Of a stretch of 64,000 nucleotides of DNA, positions 42,652 through 53,125 are shown piece after piece. Where the stretch lies: NCBI RefSeq assembly GCF_000429165.1, contig NZ_AUBI01000006.1, forward strand, positions 211,561 to 275,560, given 5' to 3'. The notes under the pieces were generated by a model, which was not told the DNA's origin, did no database searches, and saw nothing but the letters and a program-made list of their open reading frames with translations. Within the stretch, counting starts at the first letter, position 1; each line of letters opens with the position of its first letter. This DNA is from Acetobacter nitrogenifigens DSM 23921 = NBRC 105050. GTDB lineage: Bacteria; Pseudomonadota; Alphaproteobacteria; Acetobacterales; Acetobacteraceae. The position numbers and the translations under genes were made by a program.

Positions 42652-44559
42652 TTACTCCGCGTCCGCGACTGTCTGGCCGGGTGGTATGCGGTGGTTGACC
42701 GGATCACGGGTCAGCGCGTCGGTCATGATGTCGCGCGCGAGCGGAGCGGCTGCGTCTGCGCCCGCGTTCCCGTGTTCGATCACCACCGACACCGCATAGC
42801 GGGGCGCGTCAAAGGGCGCGAAGCAGATGAAAAGGGCGTGCGGCCGGTACTCCCAGGGCAGACTCGCCGAATTGAAGTGGCCGCTTTCGCGAAGCGCCCG
42901 AGAGACGCGCCGCACCTGCGCCGAGCCGGTCTTGCCCGCCATCTGCACGCCCGGAATGTCCAGCCGCGCCTTGGGCGCCGTGCCATGCGGCTCGTTCACA
43001 ACGGCGAACATGCCGCCGCGCAGGGCGTCGAGAAATTTGGGATCCATGTCGAGTGCGGGCCAATTCGTCGGCTCCGCTTTCGCGCCCACAGACCCGTTCA
43101 CCGCTCGGACGAGATGCGGTTCGACAGCGCGCCCGGTGGCGATGCGCGAGGTATACGTGGCAAGTTGTAGCGGCGTGACCTGCACAAAGCCTTGTCCGAT
43201 TCCGCTCACGACTGTGTCGCCGCCGTTCCAGTGATGGCCGTGACGTCTACGCCATTCGGGCGTCGGGATAAGCCCTTCGCGCTGGTGCGGCAATTCGATG
43301 CCCAGTTCCGTGCCCAGGCCAAACGCGTGCGCGGACTCGGCTATTTTTTCCATGCCGATGCGGTGCGCGACTTCATAGAAATAAACGTCGCAAGAGAATT
43401 TCAACGCCTGATGCAGGTCGAGCGATCCGTGGCCGTATTTTGCCCAGCAATGGAATCGCGCGCCGCCCATGTCGAAATGGCCCGGGCAGAAAAAGCGGTC
43501 AGTCGCACTGATGGCCCCGGAGCTGAGCGCCGCCATGGCCACTGCCGGTTTGAACGTCGACCCGGGTGGGTAGACGCCCGCCACGGCCTTGTTGATCAGG
43601 GGCGTACGTTCATTGCTGGTCCATTCCGCCCACTGTGTGCGGCTGACGCCGCTGTCAAACAGGGAAGGATCAAAAGACGGGTTGCTGACCATCGCCACGA
43701 CTTCGCCGTTGCGGCAGTCCATGACCACGGCGGACGCGACCTGGTCGCCAATGCGCCCCAGAACCGCCCGCTGCAGCCCGACGTCGAGCGACAGGGAAAT
43801 CTGATCGCCCGGCGTGCCTTCGACGCGGTCGAGCTCAGCCATCACGCGCCCGACGGCGTTGACTTCCATTTGCACCGACCCGGATTCGCCGCGCAGGAGG
43901 TCGTCCTGACTCTGCTCGACGCCCGCTCGCCCCATGCGCATGCCGGGAAGCGCCAGCAGGGCGGATTTCGCGACATCCTGTTCATTGGGCGGCGCCACGT
44001 AGCCGACGGTGTGCGCGAGCAGAGAGCCGTACGGATAGAACCGGGTGGTGCCGACGTCGATCAGCACGCCCGGCAACCCCGGCGAATTCAGTTCGATCCG
44101 CGCCATGTCGTCCCACGACAGGAAGTCTCGCAGCATGACCGGCACAAATTTGCGCTTGTGACGCATTTCGCGCGCGACGCGCGCGCGATCCCGCTCGTCG
44201 AGCGGCACAAGGGTCGAGAACCGATCGATCGTGCCCTGCACGTCCGTAGTTTCTTCCGGCAGCAGCAGGGCGCGCCAATTGGTCTTGTTGGCGGCGATCG
44301 CGACGCCATAACGATCAACGATCAGCCCGCGCGGCGGGGCCAGCAGTCGTTTACTGATGCGGTTGTTGTCGGCCAGCTTCGCGAAATGGTCGCCGTCGCG
44401 GATCTGCAGGTCATAGAGCCTGCGCCCGAGCACGCCGAGGGCTGCGGTCTGCGCAGCCATGAGCAGAAGCGCGCGGCGCGTGAAGACGCCGCTGCCCGGA
44501 TCCTTCAGGTCGCGGATCGGCATGAGGCGCTTCGGTTCCTTGCGGCGGCGCAACTTCAT
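42652..44559 (-). CDS. mrdA: Penicillin-binding protein 2
   Basis: A 635-aa class B PBP: N-terminal membrane anchor (RRALLLMAAQTAALGVLG), dimerisation domain with PPRGLIVDRYGVAIA, and transpeptidase domain with SxxK in PPGSTFKPAVAM, SCD in FSCDVYFYE and KTG in AGKTGSAQV. It crosslinks lateral-wall peptidoglycan with RodA and the Mre proteins. It sits between mreD and rodA, the usual order. Confidence 0.95.
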   Translation of the reverse strand: MKLRRRKEPKRLMPIRDLKDPGSGVFTRRALLLMAAQTAALGVLGRRLYDLQIRDGDHFAKLADNNRISKRLLAPPRGLIVDRYGVAIAANKTNWRALLLPEETTDVQGTIDRFSTLVPLDERDRARVAREMRHKRKFVPVMLRDFLSWDDMARIELNSPGLPGVLIDVGTTRFYPYGSLLAHTVGYVAPPNEQDVAKSALLALPGMRMGRAGVEQSQDDLLRGESGSVQMEVNAVGRVMAELDRVEGTPGDQISLSLDVGLQRAVLGRIGDQVASAVVMDCRNGEVVAMVSNPSFDPSLFDSGVSRTQWAEWTSNERTPLINKAVAGVYPPGSTFKPAVAMAALSSGAISATDRFFCPGHFDMGGARFHCWAKYGHGSLDLHQALKFSCDVYFYEVAHRIGMEKIAESAHAFGLGTELGIELPHQREGLIPTPEWRRRHGHHWNGGDTVVSGIGQGFVQVTPLQLATYTSRIATGRAVEPHLVRAVNGSVGAKAEPTNWPALDMDPKFLDALRGGMFAVVNEPHGTAPKARLDIPGVQMAGKTGSAQVRRVSRALRESGHFNSASLPWEYRPHALFICFAPFDAPRYAVSVVIEHGNAGADAAAPLARDIMTDALTRDPVNHRIPPGQTVADAE

Positions 44560-44617
44560 ATGGCGCGCCTCCCTGCCGCGTGGATCTCGGGGCGAGGAAC
44601 TGTGTCATCGCCAGTTG

Positions 44618-45184
44618 TCATGCGTGCGGATCCGGATGCGACAATAGCCGATGCGCGCGCGAACTTAACGCCGACAACGGGGGATAGACGCCGACGGCGA
44701 GCATGGTCTCGAAGATTGCGGGTGCGGAAGGCATTGGCTGGAGCGACAGCGTCGAGACCAGGAGCCAGTCCAGACCACAGGCGAGCGCGGCCAGCACCGC
44801 GAACACCAGCCAGATCACGAGAAAGCTGAGGCGCATCAGTCCGAAGCGAAGATGCGCTGCGACTCCGTGCAGCAACAACAGCACGAACGCGTTCACTCCC
44901 GGAGGCGCGAAGCCGATAAGGTCCATGAACAGGCCGAGCAGCAGGACCATGGGCGCGGGCATCGCGTCGGGCCGCCAGACCGACCAGAAAAACACCAGCG
45001 ACATGACGACGCCAGGCAGAAGCGCAGTTGCGCCCGGCAAGCCGGTAGGTGCGGAGAGCAGCGCGATCAGGAGTGCCGTGACGCCGCCGGGAGCCATCCG
45101 CGCGGCGAATCTGTCGAGGCGTAGCGCAAGAGAGGGGCGCGCGCGCAACCCTTGCTGGCGCTGCTGAGGGGGGTCGGAGGCCAT
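44618..45184 (-). CDS. mreD: Rod-shape-determining protein MreD
   Basis: A 188-aa integral membrane protein with about five hydrophobic segments; PDAMPAPMVLLLGLFMDLIGFAPPGVNAF is the recognisable MreD core (Asp in the LxGLxxD pattern). It links MreC to the elongasome. It starts 12 bp after the mreC stop and precedes mrdA. Confidence 0.88.
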   Translation of the reverse strand: MASDPPQQRQQGLRARPSLALRLDRFAARMAPGGVTALLIALLSAPTGLPGATALLPGVVMSLVFFWSVWRPDAMPAPMVLLLGLFMDLIGFAPPGVNAFVLLLLHGVAAHLRFGLMRLSFLVIWLVFAVLAALACGLDWLLVSTLSLQPMPSAPAIFETMLAVGVYPPLSALSSRAHRLLSHPDPHA

Positions 45185-45196
45185 CGCAGCGATCCC

Positions 45197-46351
45197 TCAT
45201 CCGCGTTCCGTAAATGGCGGCGGATACGCCGGAATCGGGTTTTGCACCCTCTTGCGGCCCGAAAGAGATGGATCTGCAGCTGGCGCGCCCGGAGCCTGCA
45301 CTCCCGGATTCACTTCCCGTCGTGCGGGCGTCGTGTCGTCGCTATCCTGCGGGGTCGATTTTTCATCTCGCTCATGCGGCCGAATGCCAATGACGCCGCC
45401 AAGGGTGGCCCCGCTCAATGTGGTCCCGTCGCCTGCCTCGCCATCACGGGCGCCCGTACCGGGGAGGGCGCCGTTCGGACCGGCTCCAGCATGCAATGGG
45501 GCGAGCGGCACCCTTCCGGGTGCGTCGGGTGCGTCGATAGAGGCCACTTCGAAGTCGAAAACACGCAGGATGCTGAGGTGATCCAGCCGCGCATAAGGCG
45601 TGACCACCGGTTGACCCGGCCGGGCATAGTGAACGACGCCAATGGGCAGGCCTGCGGGCAGCAGATTGGCCTGACCGCTTGTGACGACTCGCTCGCCTTC
45701 AATCGGGTGGTTGTCCTGAGCGTAATACATCAATCGTGGCGATGAAGAGTTGTCCCCCGTCATTATAGCGGAGCCGTGGCTGGCTTCCAGCGTGACGGGA
45801 ATGCGACTCGACAGGTCGTTGATCAGCAGAATGCGCGCCGAACGTTGGCCGGTTTCGGTGACGCGTCCCGCAAATCCGTCCGCTGCGAGCGCTACGTTGC
45901 CGACATGCACGCCGTTCTGAGGCCCCGCGCCAATCAGTACGGCATGAGAATACAGCCCGCCTGCGTCAGCGATAACGCGACCGGTCACGAAGGAAGGGAC
46001 CGGTTCGGGCATCCAGCGCAGGTTGTTCTTCAGCGTCTGATTTTCCTGGGTTAGCGAGACAGCAACGTCATACCACCCCCGGAGAGTCTCGTTCTCTGCG
46101 CGCAGACTGGCGTTTTCCTCCGCCAGATGGCTGATGCCACGCACTTCAGAGACTGCCGCCGCGACCCGCTCCCCGGGTTCAGCGACCAGCGACCAGATCG
46201 GCGACAGCATGTCTGCGACCAGCATGCGAGCCGTGTGCGTAAGGCTGCGGTCCGCCTGACCCAGCAAGATGACCGCAACCGCAATAAGCAGCATGAACGG
46301 CAGGAGAAGCTTGTCGAGCGCCTGACGAGCCTGAATGGAGACCGGAATCAT
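45197..46351 (-). CDS. mreC: Rod-shape-determining protein MreC
   Basis: A 384-aa periplasmic elongasome scaffold: an N-terminal membrane helix (LLLPFMLLIAVAVILLG), a coiled coil (LAEENASLRAENETLRGWYD) and the double beta-barrel domain (VTGRVIADAGGLYSHAVLIG, VTSGQANLLPAGLPIGVV). The ~110 C-terminal residues (from about 275) are an extra, low-complexity Pro/Asp/Gly-rich tail not part of the core fold. Its start overlaps a possible small gene by four bases. Confidence 0.93.
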   Translation of the reverse strand: MIPVSIQARQALDKLLLPFMLLIAVAVILLGQADRSLTHTARMLVADMLSPIWSLVAEPGERVAAAVSEVRGISHLAEENASLRAENETLRGWYDVAVSLTQENQTLKNNLRWMPEPVPSFVTGRVIADAGGLYSHAVLIGAGPQNGVHVGNVALAADGFAGRVTETGQRSARILLINDLSSRIPVTLEASHGSAIMTGDNSSSPRLMYYAQDNHPIEGERVVTSGQANLLPAGLPIGVVHYARPGQPVVTPYARLDHLSILRVFDFEVASIDAPDAPGRVPLAPLHAGAGPNGALPGTGARDGEAGDGTTLSGATLGGVIGIRPHERDEKSTPQDSDDTTPARREVNPGVQAPGAPAADPSLSGRKRVQNPIPAYPPPFTERG

Positions 46352-46551
46352 GGCGCCGGACGCTCATCGGCCCAGAGATTGCAGGCGGTGAGCGCTGTTT
46401 CGGAGATCAGGCGGAGGAGGTTCAGCATCGTCTCCATCGTCCCAGGGCGCCAGCCCAGCCTCATTGCATCGTCCTCACGCCTGAGGGTGAAGATTTCATG
46501 CAGCCTCCCTGTATTCGCGCTCATGTCGACTTTGTCGAAACGGCGAAGCAT
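46348..46551 (-). CDS. Possible small gene between mreB and mreC
   Basis: A 67-codon frame whose TGA stop overlaps the mreC ATG (ATGA), the same coupling seen throughout the window. The predicted peptide is MLRRFDKVDM..., with no recognised family and no membrane segment. No strong Shine-Dalgarno sequence is evident. It may only reflect an open frame in the mreB-mreC spacer; the coupling is the main argument for it. Confidence 0.25.
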   Translation of the reverse strand: MLRRFDKVDMSANTGRLHEIFTLRREDDAMRLGWRPGTMETMLNLLRLISETALTACNLWADERPAP

Positions 46552-46598
46552 GACGTCATACTGACAGGTAGACGCCGAGGATGCATGACTATTTTTCG

Positions 46599-47645
<1,047 letters not shown>

Positions 47646-48093
47646 TCACAACTCCTGGCCAGCGTGACGAGCGCGCAAGATTTAGGGCGCGCAAAAACAG
47701 CGCGTTTCGATCGCATGGCCCTGCCGGACGCAGCGATTGATCATTCGTTCCGTTCCGCAGGGATGGTCCGAGGGCTTAGCGACGCAGCCTCCGGGCCGCA
47801 AGGGCCTAAGAACAGAATCGCGCGCAGGAGAGATAATTCGTGAGCGCCCGCCACATTTCGGCCATCAGCCCGCCTTGAGGCGGCGCGGATCGAGGGTGAT
47901 TCTTCTCGCCGGAGCCGGAGTTGGGTGGCCGGACAGCATTCGTGGCGTCGTGACGTCGCCATCAGAGAACCGTGGACTTCGAAAACCGTTTCAATGCTTG
48001 CCGGATACATAGCTCCGTAATGGCGCCGACCTTCGAGGTTCTTTCGCGGCCATCGAAGTGGCGGGGTCAGTTCTAAATAAAAAGAGAGATTAC
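47646..48093. other. Divergent intergenic region, mreB and lipoprotein genes
   Basis: No gene is seen in these 448 bases. They must carry the mreB promoter on the minus strand and the promoter of the glycine-zipper lipoprotein gene on the plus strand. I could not fix either by consensus. Confidence 0.4.
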
Positions 48094-48399
48094 ATGATGA
48101 TTACGAACAAAACAGAAACGTCATCCGGATCGAAATTTGCGCGCCGCGCGCGCCCGCTGCTCGCGGTCGGCCTGGTCTCCACCGCGCTCCTGGCGGGTTG
48201 CGGCGATCCGTATGATCCGGGCGCTCGTGCAGGATCCGGCGCGCTTATTGGAGCCGGCGGCGGGGCTGCGATCGGTGCGATCGCGGGCGGCGGCCGTGGG
48301 GCTGCTATTGGCGCGCTGGCTGGTGGCGCCGTGGGCGCGGCTGGCGGCGCTGCGACGACGCCGAGCCGACCGAACTCGAACTACCGAAACGGGTACTGA
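48094..48399 (+). CDS. Glycine-zipper lipoprotein (1)
   Basis: A 101-aa outer-membrane-type lipoprotein. Lipobox LLAGC lies at about residues 32-36 behind a basic region (FARRARPLLAVGLVS). The mature part is a glycine zipper (ALIGAGGGAAIGAIAGGGRG, AAIGALAGGAVGAAGGAA). AGAGAGA precedes the ATG pair 48094/48097. A paralogue with the same zipper lies 208 bp downstream. Such proteins resemble SlyB/Pcp/OsmB-type lipoproteins; function unknown. Confidence 0.78.
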   Translation: MMITNKTETSSGSKFARRARPLLAVGLVSTALLAGCGDPYDPGARAGSGALIGAGGGAAIGAIAGGGRGAAIGALAGGAVGAAGGAATTPSRPNSNYRNGY

Positions 48400-48606
48400 T
48401 CCCACATCCTGTTAAGGTAGGCTCGGCTCCTTCCTCGCGCCCGATCAGGCTTGATCCGATGCGGGTTTTGGTGGAGTCGAGCAGACTGGCGGCTCCGTCT
48501 ATCGACTTATGAGAGATGCGGTTCGTGGTTCCGGAGCGATCGGTCGCTGCTTTTCGGACGATAGGGCGGCCGGACGCTTTTCTCGATCTCATTCAGGTGA
48601 TTGATC

Positions 48607-49023
48607 ATGAAGTTACTGCATAATGCATCGCTGATTGGGGGGATCGGGCTGATCACGTTGCTTGCTGGCTGCACCGATCCTTACAATCCCGGACAGCGGG
48701 CCTTGGGCGGCGGGTTGCTCGGCGGCGGCGCGGGAGCCGCGATCGGGGCTCTGGCTGGTGGCGGGCGGGGCGCTGCGATAGGGGCTCTGGCTGGCGGCGT
48801 TCTTGGCGCTGGAACGGGCGCGTTGACGACGCCTGCACGCGCTTCTGGCTATCGCGGCTACCCACAGTCTCAACCGGGCTATTACCAGCCCAATCAGCAA
48901 TATGGCTCATATCCTCAGCAACAGGGCGGCTATCCTCAGGGTTACGGAGGATACGGTTACCCGCAAGGATATTCTAATGCTGGCTATCCATCCGGCTACC
49001 AGGGGTACGGCGGCGGATACTGA
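48607..49023 (+). CDS. Glycine-zipper lipoprotein (2) with Gly/Tyr/Gln-rich tail
   Basis: A 138-aa lipoprotein: signal with lipobox LLAGC (residues ~18-22), the same DPYNPG and glycine zipper (AAIGALAGGGRGAAIGALAG) as the neighbour at 48094, then a ~60-residue low-complexity tail rich in Gly, Tyr, Gln and Pro (YPQQQGGYPQGYGGYGYPQG). ATG 48607 has AGGTGA six bases upstream. The pair clearly arose by tandem duplication; the tail was gained or lost in one copy. The tail may bind polysaccharide or self-associate; unknown. Confidence 0.8.
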   Translation: MKLLHNASLIGGIGLITLLAGCTDPYNPGQRALGGGLLGGGAGAAIGALAGGGRGAAIGALAGGVLGAGTGALTTPARASGYRGYPQSQPGYYQPNQQYGSYPQQQGGYPQGYGGYGYPQGYSNAGYPSGYQGYGGGY

Positions 49024-49185
49024 CGCTCCTTAAAATTCGTTGACGTCAGTCGAAAGTTCAGGGGAACCGGCGGCGCGGGAGGCTGCGTCACGTCATGATT
49101 GCTTCCGAACGGCTTTTCCGCTAAACGACCCGCCTCGCGCTGGCACCCCTGGAGGCTGGCGTGTTATCGTATTCGGGAGCTTAAA

Positions 49186-49785
49186 GTGGCTAAATTGACG
49201 ACAATCGAGGCTTCGGCGCGCGCGAAGGCTGGTAAGGGGGCAGCGCGCGCGACGAGGCGCGCCGGGCTGGTGCCCGCCGTTGTGTACGGCGCGAAGAAAG
49301 AGGCGACCCTTATCGCCATCGATCCGCGCATTATCATGCGTGAGCTGAACAAGGCCGGCTGGCGTTCGCGTCTGTATGAGATCAAGGCAGGGGACGTGAC
49401 GGAGCGCGGTTTGATGCGCGACATCCAGTTCCACCCGGTCACCGACGCGCCGCAGCACGTCGACTTCCAGCGCCTCGCCGCTGGCGAGAAGGTGCATGTC
49501 GAAGTGGTCGTGCACATCACGGGCGAAGACAAGGCTCCGGGCGTGAAGCGCGGCGGCGTTCTGAACGTCGTGCGTCACACGGTCGAAGTCTACGCTGACC
49601 CGGAGAACATCCCGGAGGCGTTCACCGTCGACATCTCGGCGCTGGACATCCACGACAACGTGCGTTGGGACGATCTGCAGGGTACGGAAGGCGTCACGCC
49701 GGTCCTGCAGCTGCCGAACTTCGTCATCGCGACCGTCGCTGCGCCGACGGTTGACGCTGAAGAGTCTGCGGCCGCCGAGGCCTGA
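49186..49785 (+). CDS. rplY: Ribosomal protein bL25 (Ctc type)
   Basis: A 199-aa 5S-rRNA-binding protein with N-terminal L25 domain ([29 protein letters not shown]) and the C-terminal TL5/Ctc domain ([29 protein letters not shown]). GTG 49186 was chosen, with GGGAG seven bases before; the family starts here. It is followed by pth, the usual alphaproteobacterial order, with a strong hairpin between. Confidence 0.94.
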   Translation: MAKLTTIEASARAKAGKGAARATRRAGLVPAVVYGAKKEATLIAIDPRIIMRELNKAGWRSRLYEIKAGDVTERGLMRDIQFHPVTDAPQHVDFQRLAAGEKVHVEVVVHITGEDKAPGVKRGGVLNVVRHTVEVYADPENIPEAFTVDISALDIHDNVRWDDLQGTEGVTPVLQLPNFVIATVAAPTVDAEESAAAEA

Positions 49786-49802
49786 GCCAAGATCTGAGGC
49801 GT

Positions 49803-49828
49803 GTTGCGACTGGATCGCCAGTCGCAAC
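49803..49828 (+). terminator. Strong hairpin after rplY
   Basis: GTTGCGACTGG and CCAGTCGCAAC form a perfect 11-bp stem with an ATCG loop, 17 bases after the rplY stop. There is no U-run, so it may attenuate or stabilise the rplY part of an rplY-pth transcript. Confidence 0.55.
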
Positions 49829-49952
49829 TGCTTCAGGTTGTTGTTGCAAGAGCGCTTGTGCGTGGTCGCGCTACTAAGGTCGATCGTGCTTCGCTCCAAG
49901 GAGGCCCGCGAACCTCGGGCGGCGAGCCGCCTCCGGTTTCGGGACAAAAAAC

Positions 49953-50642
49953 ATGCTGCCGGCGATTCAGCTCTGGGTAGGCCTCGGCAATCCCGAACCG
50001 TCCATGAGCCGCCAACGCCATAACATCGGCTTCATGGCCGTCGACGAGATCGCCTCGCGATTCGGGTTTTCCCCGTGGCGGAAGCGGTTTCGCGGCGAGG
50101 TCGCGGAAGGGCGCGTAGGCAACGCCAAGGTGCTGTTGCTCAAGCCGATGACCTATATGAACGCATCCGGCGACAGCGTGCGGGAAGCCGCCACGTTCTA
50201 TAAAATCGCCCCCGAGGCGATATCCGTTTTTCATGACGAACTCGATCTCGCGCCGGGCAAGGTGCGTGTGAAGCGTGGCGGCGGCGCGGCTGGGCATAAT
50301 GGCCTGCGCTCGACCGACCGGCAGCTTGGCGCGCCCGATTACTGGCGCGTGCGCCTTGGAATCGGTCACCCCGGCTCCAAGGAGCGCGTGCACGGCTGGG
50401 TGCTTGGCGATTTCGCGAAAGCCGAGCAGCCTGCGCTCGCGACGCTTCTGGACGCTGTGGCGGGCGCCGCGCCGCTTCTGGCGGGGGGCGAGCCGGAGCA
50501 GTTCATGACGAAGGTCGCGTTGCTGACTGGCGGCAAGGCGGACGATCCGGTGGAGTCCGGTAAAACGAAACAAGGCCCGATGAATCGGGGCAGGGCGGAG
50601 CCGGGGCAGGACCAGGCGCGCAAGACAGGAATGAGGGACTGA
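49953..50642 (+). CDS. pth: Peptidyl-tRNA hydrolase
   Basis: A 229-aa enzyme that recycles tRNA from stalled peptidyl-tRNA. Conserved: [19 protein letters not shown] with the catalytic histidine, [23 protein letters not shown] and [12 protein letters not shown]. The C-terminal ~35 residues after [11 protein letters not shown] are a charged extension not in the E. coli protein. Its last base is shared with the start of ychF (TGATG). Confidence 0.95.
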   Translation: MLPAIQLWVGLGNPEPSMSRQRHNIGFMAVDEIASRFGFSPWRKRFRGEVAEGRVGNAKVLLLKPMTYMNASGDSVREAATFYKIAPEAISVFHDELDLAPGKVRVKRGGGAAGHNGLRSTDRQLGAPDYWRVRLGIGHPGSKERVHGWVLGDFAKAEQPALATLLDAVAGAAPLLAGGEPEQFMTKVALLTGGKADDPVESGKTKQGPMNRGRAEPGQDQARKTGMRD

Positions 50643-51736
50643 TGGGCTTCAACTGCGGTATCGTCGGGCTGCCCAATGTCGGCAAGTCCACGCTTTTCAA
50701 CGCCTTGACGGCGACGGCGTCGGCTCAGGCGGCGAATTACCCGTTTTGCACGATCGAACCCAACGTCGGCCGCGTGGCTGTGCCGGACCCGCGTCTGGAC
50801 GCGTTGGCGAAGATCGGCAAGTCGCAGAAAATCCTGCCGACCAGCCTTGAATTCGTCGACATTGCGGGCCTCGTGCGCGGCGCATCGCGTGGCGAAGGTC
50901 TGGGCAACCAGTTCCTTGCCAATATTCGTGAAGTCGACGCCATCATTCATGTCCTGCGCTGTTTCGTGGACGACGACGTTACCCACGTCGAAGGCGGAGT
51001 CGATCCGGTTCGTGACGCAGAGATCATCGAAACGGAACTGATGCTGGCGGATCTCGACTCGCTGGAGAAACGCATTGTCGCCCTGCAGAAGAAGGCGCGC
51101 GGCAATGATCGGGAGGCGCAGGCGCAGGTCGCGCTGATGGAGCCGATGATCGAAGTCTTGCGCGAGGGCCGTCCGGCGCGCACGGCGATCCCGGTGGGGC
51201 AGGAGGCTGCTGCGTCACGGCTGCAACTGATGACCACCAAGCCTGTGCTCTATGTCTGCAACGTCGAGGAAGCGTCCGCCGCGACGGGCAACGCGTTTTC
51301 CGCTGCGGTGCAGGCACGTGCGGCGGCCGAGGGCGCCGCGTGCGTGATCGTCTCCGCCGCCATCGAGTCTGAGGTCAGCCAGCTTGGAGAGGAGGACCGC
51401 AAGGAGTTTCTCGACGGCCTCGGCCTGAGCGATAGCGGGCTCGATCGCGTGATCGCGGCCGGCTACGGCCTGCTCGGCCTTCGCACGTATTTTACGGTCG
51501 GCCCCAAGGAAACGAGAGCCTGGACGATCACAGCGGGCACGAAGGCGCCGCAGGCCGCCGCCGTCATCCACAACGATTTCGAGCGCGGCTTCATTGCGTG
51601 CGAGACAGTGGCCTATGACGACTATGTGAAATACAACGGCGAGGCAGGGGCGAAAGAAGCGGGCAAGATGCGTATCGAAGGCCGCGACTATGTGGTGCAG
51701 GACGGAGACGTGCTGCTGTTCCGCTTCAACGTTTGA
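50642..51736 (+). CDS. ychF: Redox-regulated ATPase/GTPase YchF
   Basis: A 364-aa Obg-family protein: G1 [26 protein letters not shown] (switch), [20 protein letters not shown] (G3), the coiled-coil helical insertion and a C-terminal TGS domain ending [11 protein letters not shown]. YchF hydrolyses ATP in preference to GTP and associates with ribosomes. Start overlaps the pth stop; gene order pth-ychF is widely conserved. A hairpin follows. Confidence 0.96.
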   Translation: MGFNCGIVGLPNVGKSTLFNALTATASAQAANYPFCTIEPNVGRVAVPDPRLDALAKIGKSQKILPTSLEFVDIAGLVRGASRGEGLGNQFLANIREVDAIIHVLRCFVDDDVTHVEGGVDPVRDAEIIETELMLADLDSLEKRIVALQKKARGNDREAQAQVALMEPMIEVLREGRPARTAIPVGQEAAASRLQLMTTKPVLYVCNVEEASAATGNAFSAAVQARAAAEGAACVIVSAAIESEVSQLGEEDRKEFLDGLGLSDSGLDRVIAAGYGLLGLRTYFTVGPKETRAWTITAGTKAPQAAAVIHNDFERGFIACETVAYDDYVKYNGEAGAKEAGKMRIEGRDYVVQDGDVLLFRFNV

Positions 51737-51749
51737 GAGTTTGTCGAAT

Positions 51750-51769
51750 GCGCCCTCTTTAAAGGGCGC
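51750..51769 (+). terminator. Hairpin after ychF
   Basis: GCGCCCT and AGGGCGC form a 7-bp stem with a CTTTAA loop, 13 bases after the ychF stop. There is no U-run; likely a weak or rho-assisted terminator before proA. Confidence 0.5.
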
Positions 51770-51827
51770 GCATTGAAGATGCGGGCGCGGCGTGCGCCGA
51801 AAGTCAGGGAAGGGTGGGATTACCGGG

Positions 51828-53099
51828 ATGAGCGCCAGCATGAAGGCGGAGACCAGCGAAACGAATGCGATCGCGGCGATGGCCCGCGAAGCGCGGCGCG
51901 CGGCCCGGGACCTGGCGCAAAGCCCAACTTCCGTGCGCGACAAGGCGTTGTGGGCTGCCTCCGCAGCGCTGCGCGAGCGCAAGGACGAAATCCTTGCAGC
52001 CAATGCCCGGGATCTGGAGACGTATTCCGGCACGGAGTCTTTTCGTGATCGTCTGACCCTTACCGAAGAGCGCATCGAGGCGATGGCGCGCGGGCTGGAG
52101 GACATGGCGGATCTGCCTGACCCTCTCGGGCGCGTGCTGGCCGAGTGGACGCGACCCAACGGCCTCAAGATTCGTCGGGTAGCGACGCCCGTCGGGGTAA
52201 TTGGCGTCATTTATGAAAGCCGTCCGAATGTCGGCGCCGACGCGGCAGGGCTCGCAATCAAATCGGGCAACTCCATTATTCTGCGTGGCGGTTCAGAGAG
52301 TTTTTACAGCGCCGAGGCGATTCATGCCGCCATGATCGAGGGGCTGCGCGCTGCCGGATTGCCGGAAGCGGCGGTGCAGGTCGCGCCCAGCGCGGACCGT
52401 CGCCATGTCGCCGACATGATGAGCGCGGCGGGTCTGATTGACCTGTTGATCCCGCGTGGCGGCAAGTCTCTCGTTGAACGTGTGCAGAACGAAGCCCGCG
52501 TGCCGGTGCTCGCGCATGCTGAAGGTCTTTGCCACACCTACATTCACTCCGGCGCTGAATCGCAGATGGCGCGCAAGATTGTCGCCAACGCCAAGATGCG
52601 TCGCACCGGGATCTGCGGCTCAACCGAGACGCTCCTGATCGACGCAGCCATCGCGCCGTCGCTGTTGCCGCAGATTGTCGAAGATCTGTCGACGCTCGGG
52701 TGCGATTTCCGTGCTGACGCCCGCGCGCGGGAGATCGTGCCTACGCTGCCTGCGGCGTCCGAGGCGGATTTCGCCACCGAATGGCTGGGAGCGATCCTGT
52801 CCGTAGCTGTGGTCGACGGGGTCGACGCGGCGTTGGATCACATCGCCCACTACGGGAGCGCACATACGGAATCCATCGTAACGGCTGATGAGGCCGCCGC
52901 CATGCGGTTCATGAGTGGCGTCGACAGCGCCGTGGTGATGTGGAACGCCTCCACCCAGTTCTGCGACGGCGGCGAATTCGGTTTCGGCGCCGAGATCGGC
53001 ATCGCGACTGGACGAGTTCATGCGCGCGGCCCGGTCGGGCTGGAGCAGTTGATGACCTATAAATACGAGGTCATCGGTACTGGTCAGGTCCGCTCCTGA
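51828..53099 (+). CDS. proA: Gamma-glutamyl phosphate reductase
   Basis: A 423-aa aldehyde-dehydrogenase-fold enzyme of proline synthesis, reducing gamma-glutamyl phosphate to glutamate semialdehyde. GVIGVIYESRPNVGADAAGL, SGNSIILRGGSE, MRRTGICGSTETLLID (catalytic cysteine) and QFCDGGEFGFGAEIGIATGR are diagnostic. ATG 51828 was preferred to an upstream in-frame codon that would add a basic 12-residue stretch. proA-nadD-rsfS-rlmH is a typical alphaproteobacterial order. Confidence 0.95.
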   Translation: MSASMKAETSETNAIAAMAREARRAARDLAQSPTSVRDKALWAASAALRERKDEILAANARDLETYSGTESFRDRLTLTEERIEAMARGLEDMADLPDPLGRVLAEWTRPNGLKIRRVATPVGVIGVIYESRPNVGADAAGLAIKSGNSIILRGGSESFYSAEAIHAAMIEGLRAAGLPEAAVQVAPSADRRHVADMMSAAGLIDLLIPRGGKSLVERVQNEARVPVLAHAEGLCHTYIHSGAESQMARKIVANAKMRRTGICGSTETLLIDAAIAPSLLPQIVEDLSTLGCDFRADARAREIVPTLPAASEADFATEWLGAILSVAVVDGVDAALDHIAHYGSAHTESIVTADEAAAMRFMSGVDSAVVMWNASTQFCDGGEFGFGAEIGIATGRVHARGPVGLEQLMTYKYEVIGTGQVRS

Positions 53100-53125
53100 C
53101 GGACCGGCTCGTAAACGGCGCTGGC

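Noticed and set aside
43192..44829. 545-codon open frame on the plus strand, antisense to mrdA and mreD
   Set aside because: It lies opposite a certain gene, has no family motif and is Arg/His/Asp-rich as expected from the mirror frame of GC-rich coding DNA.
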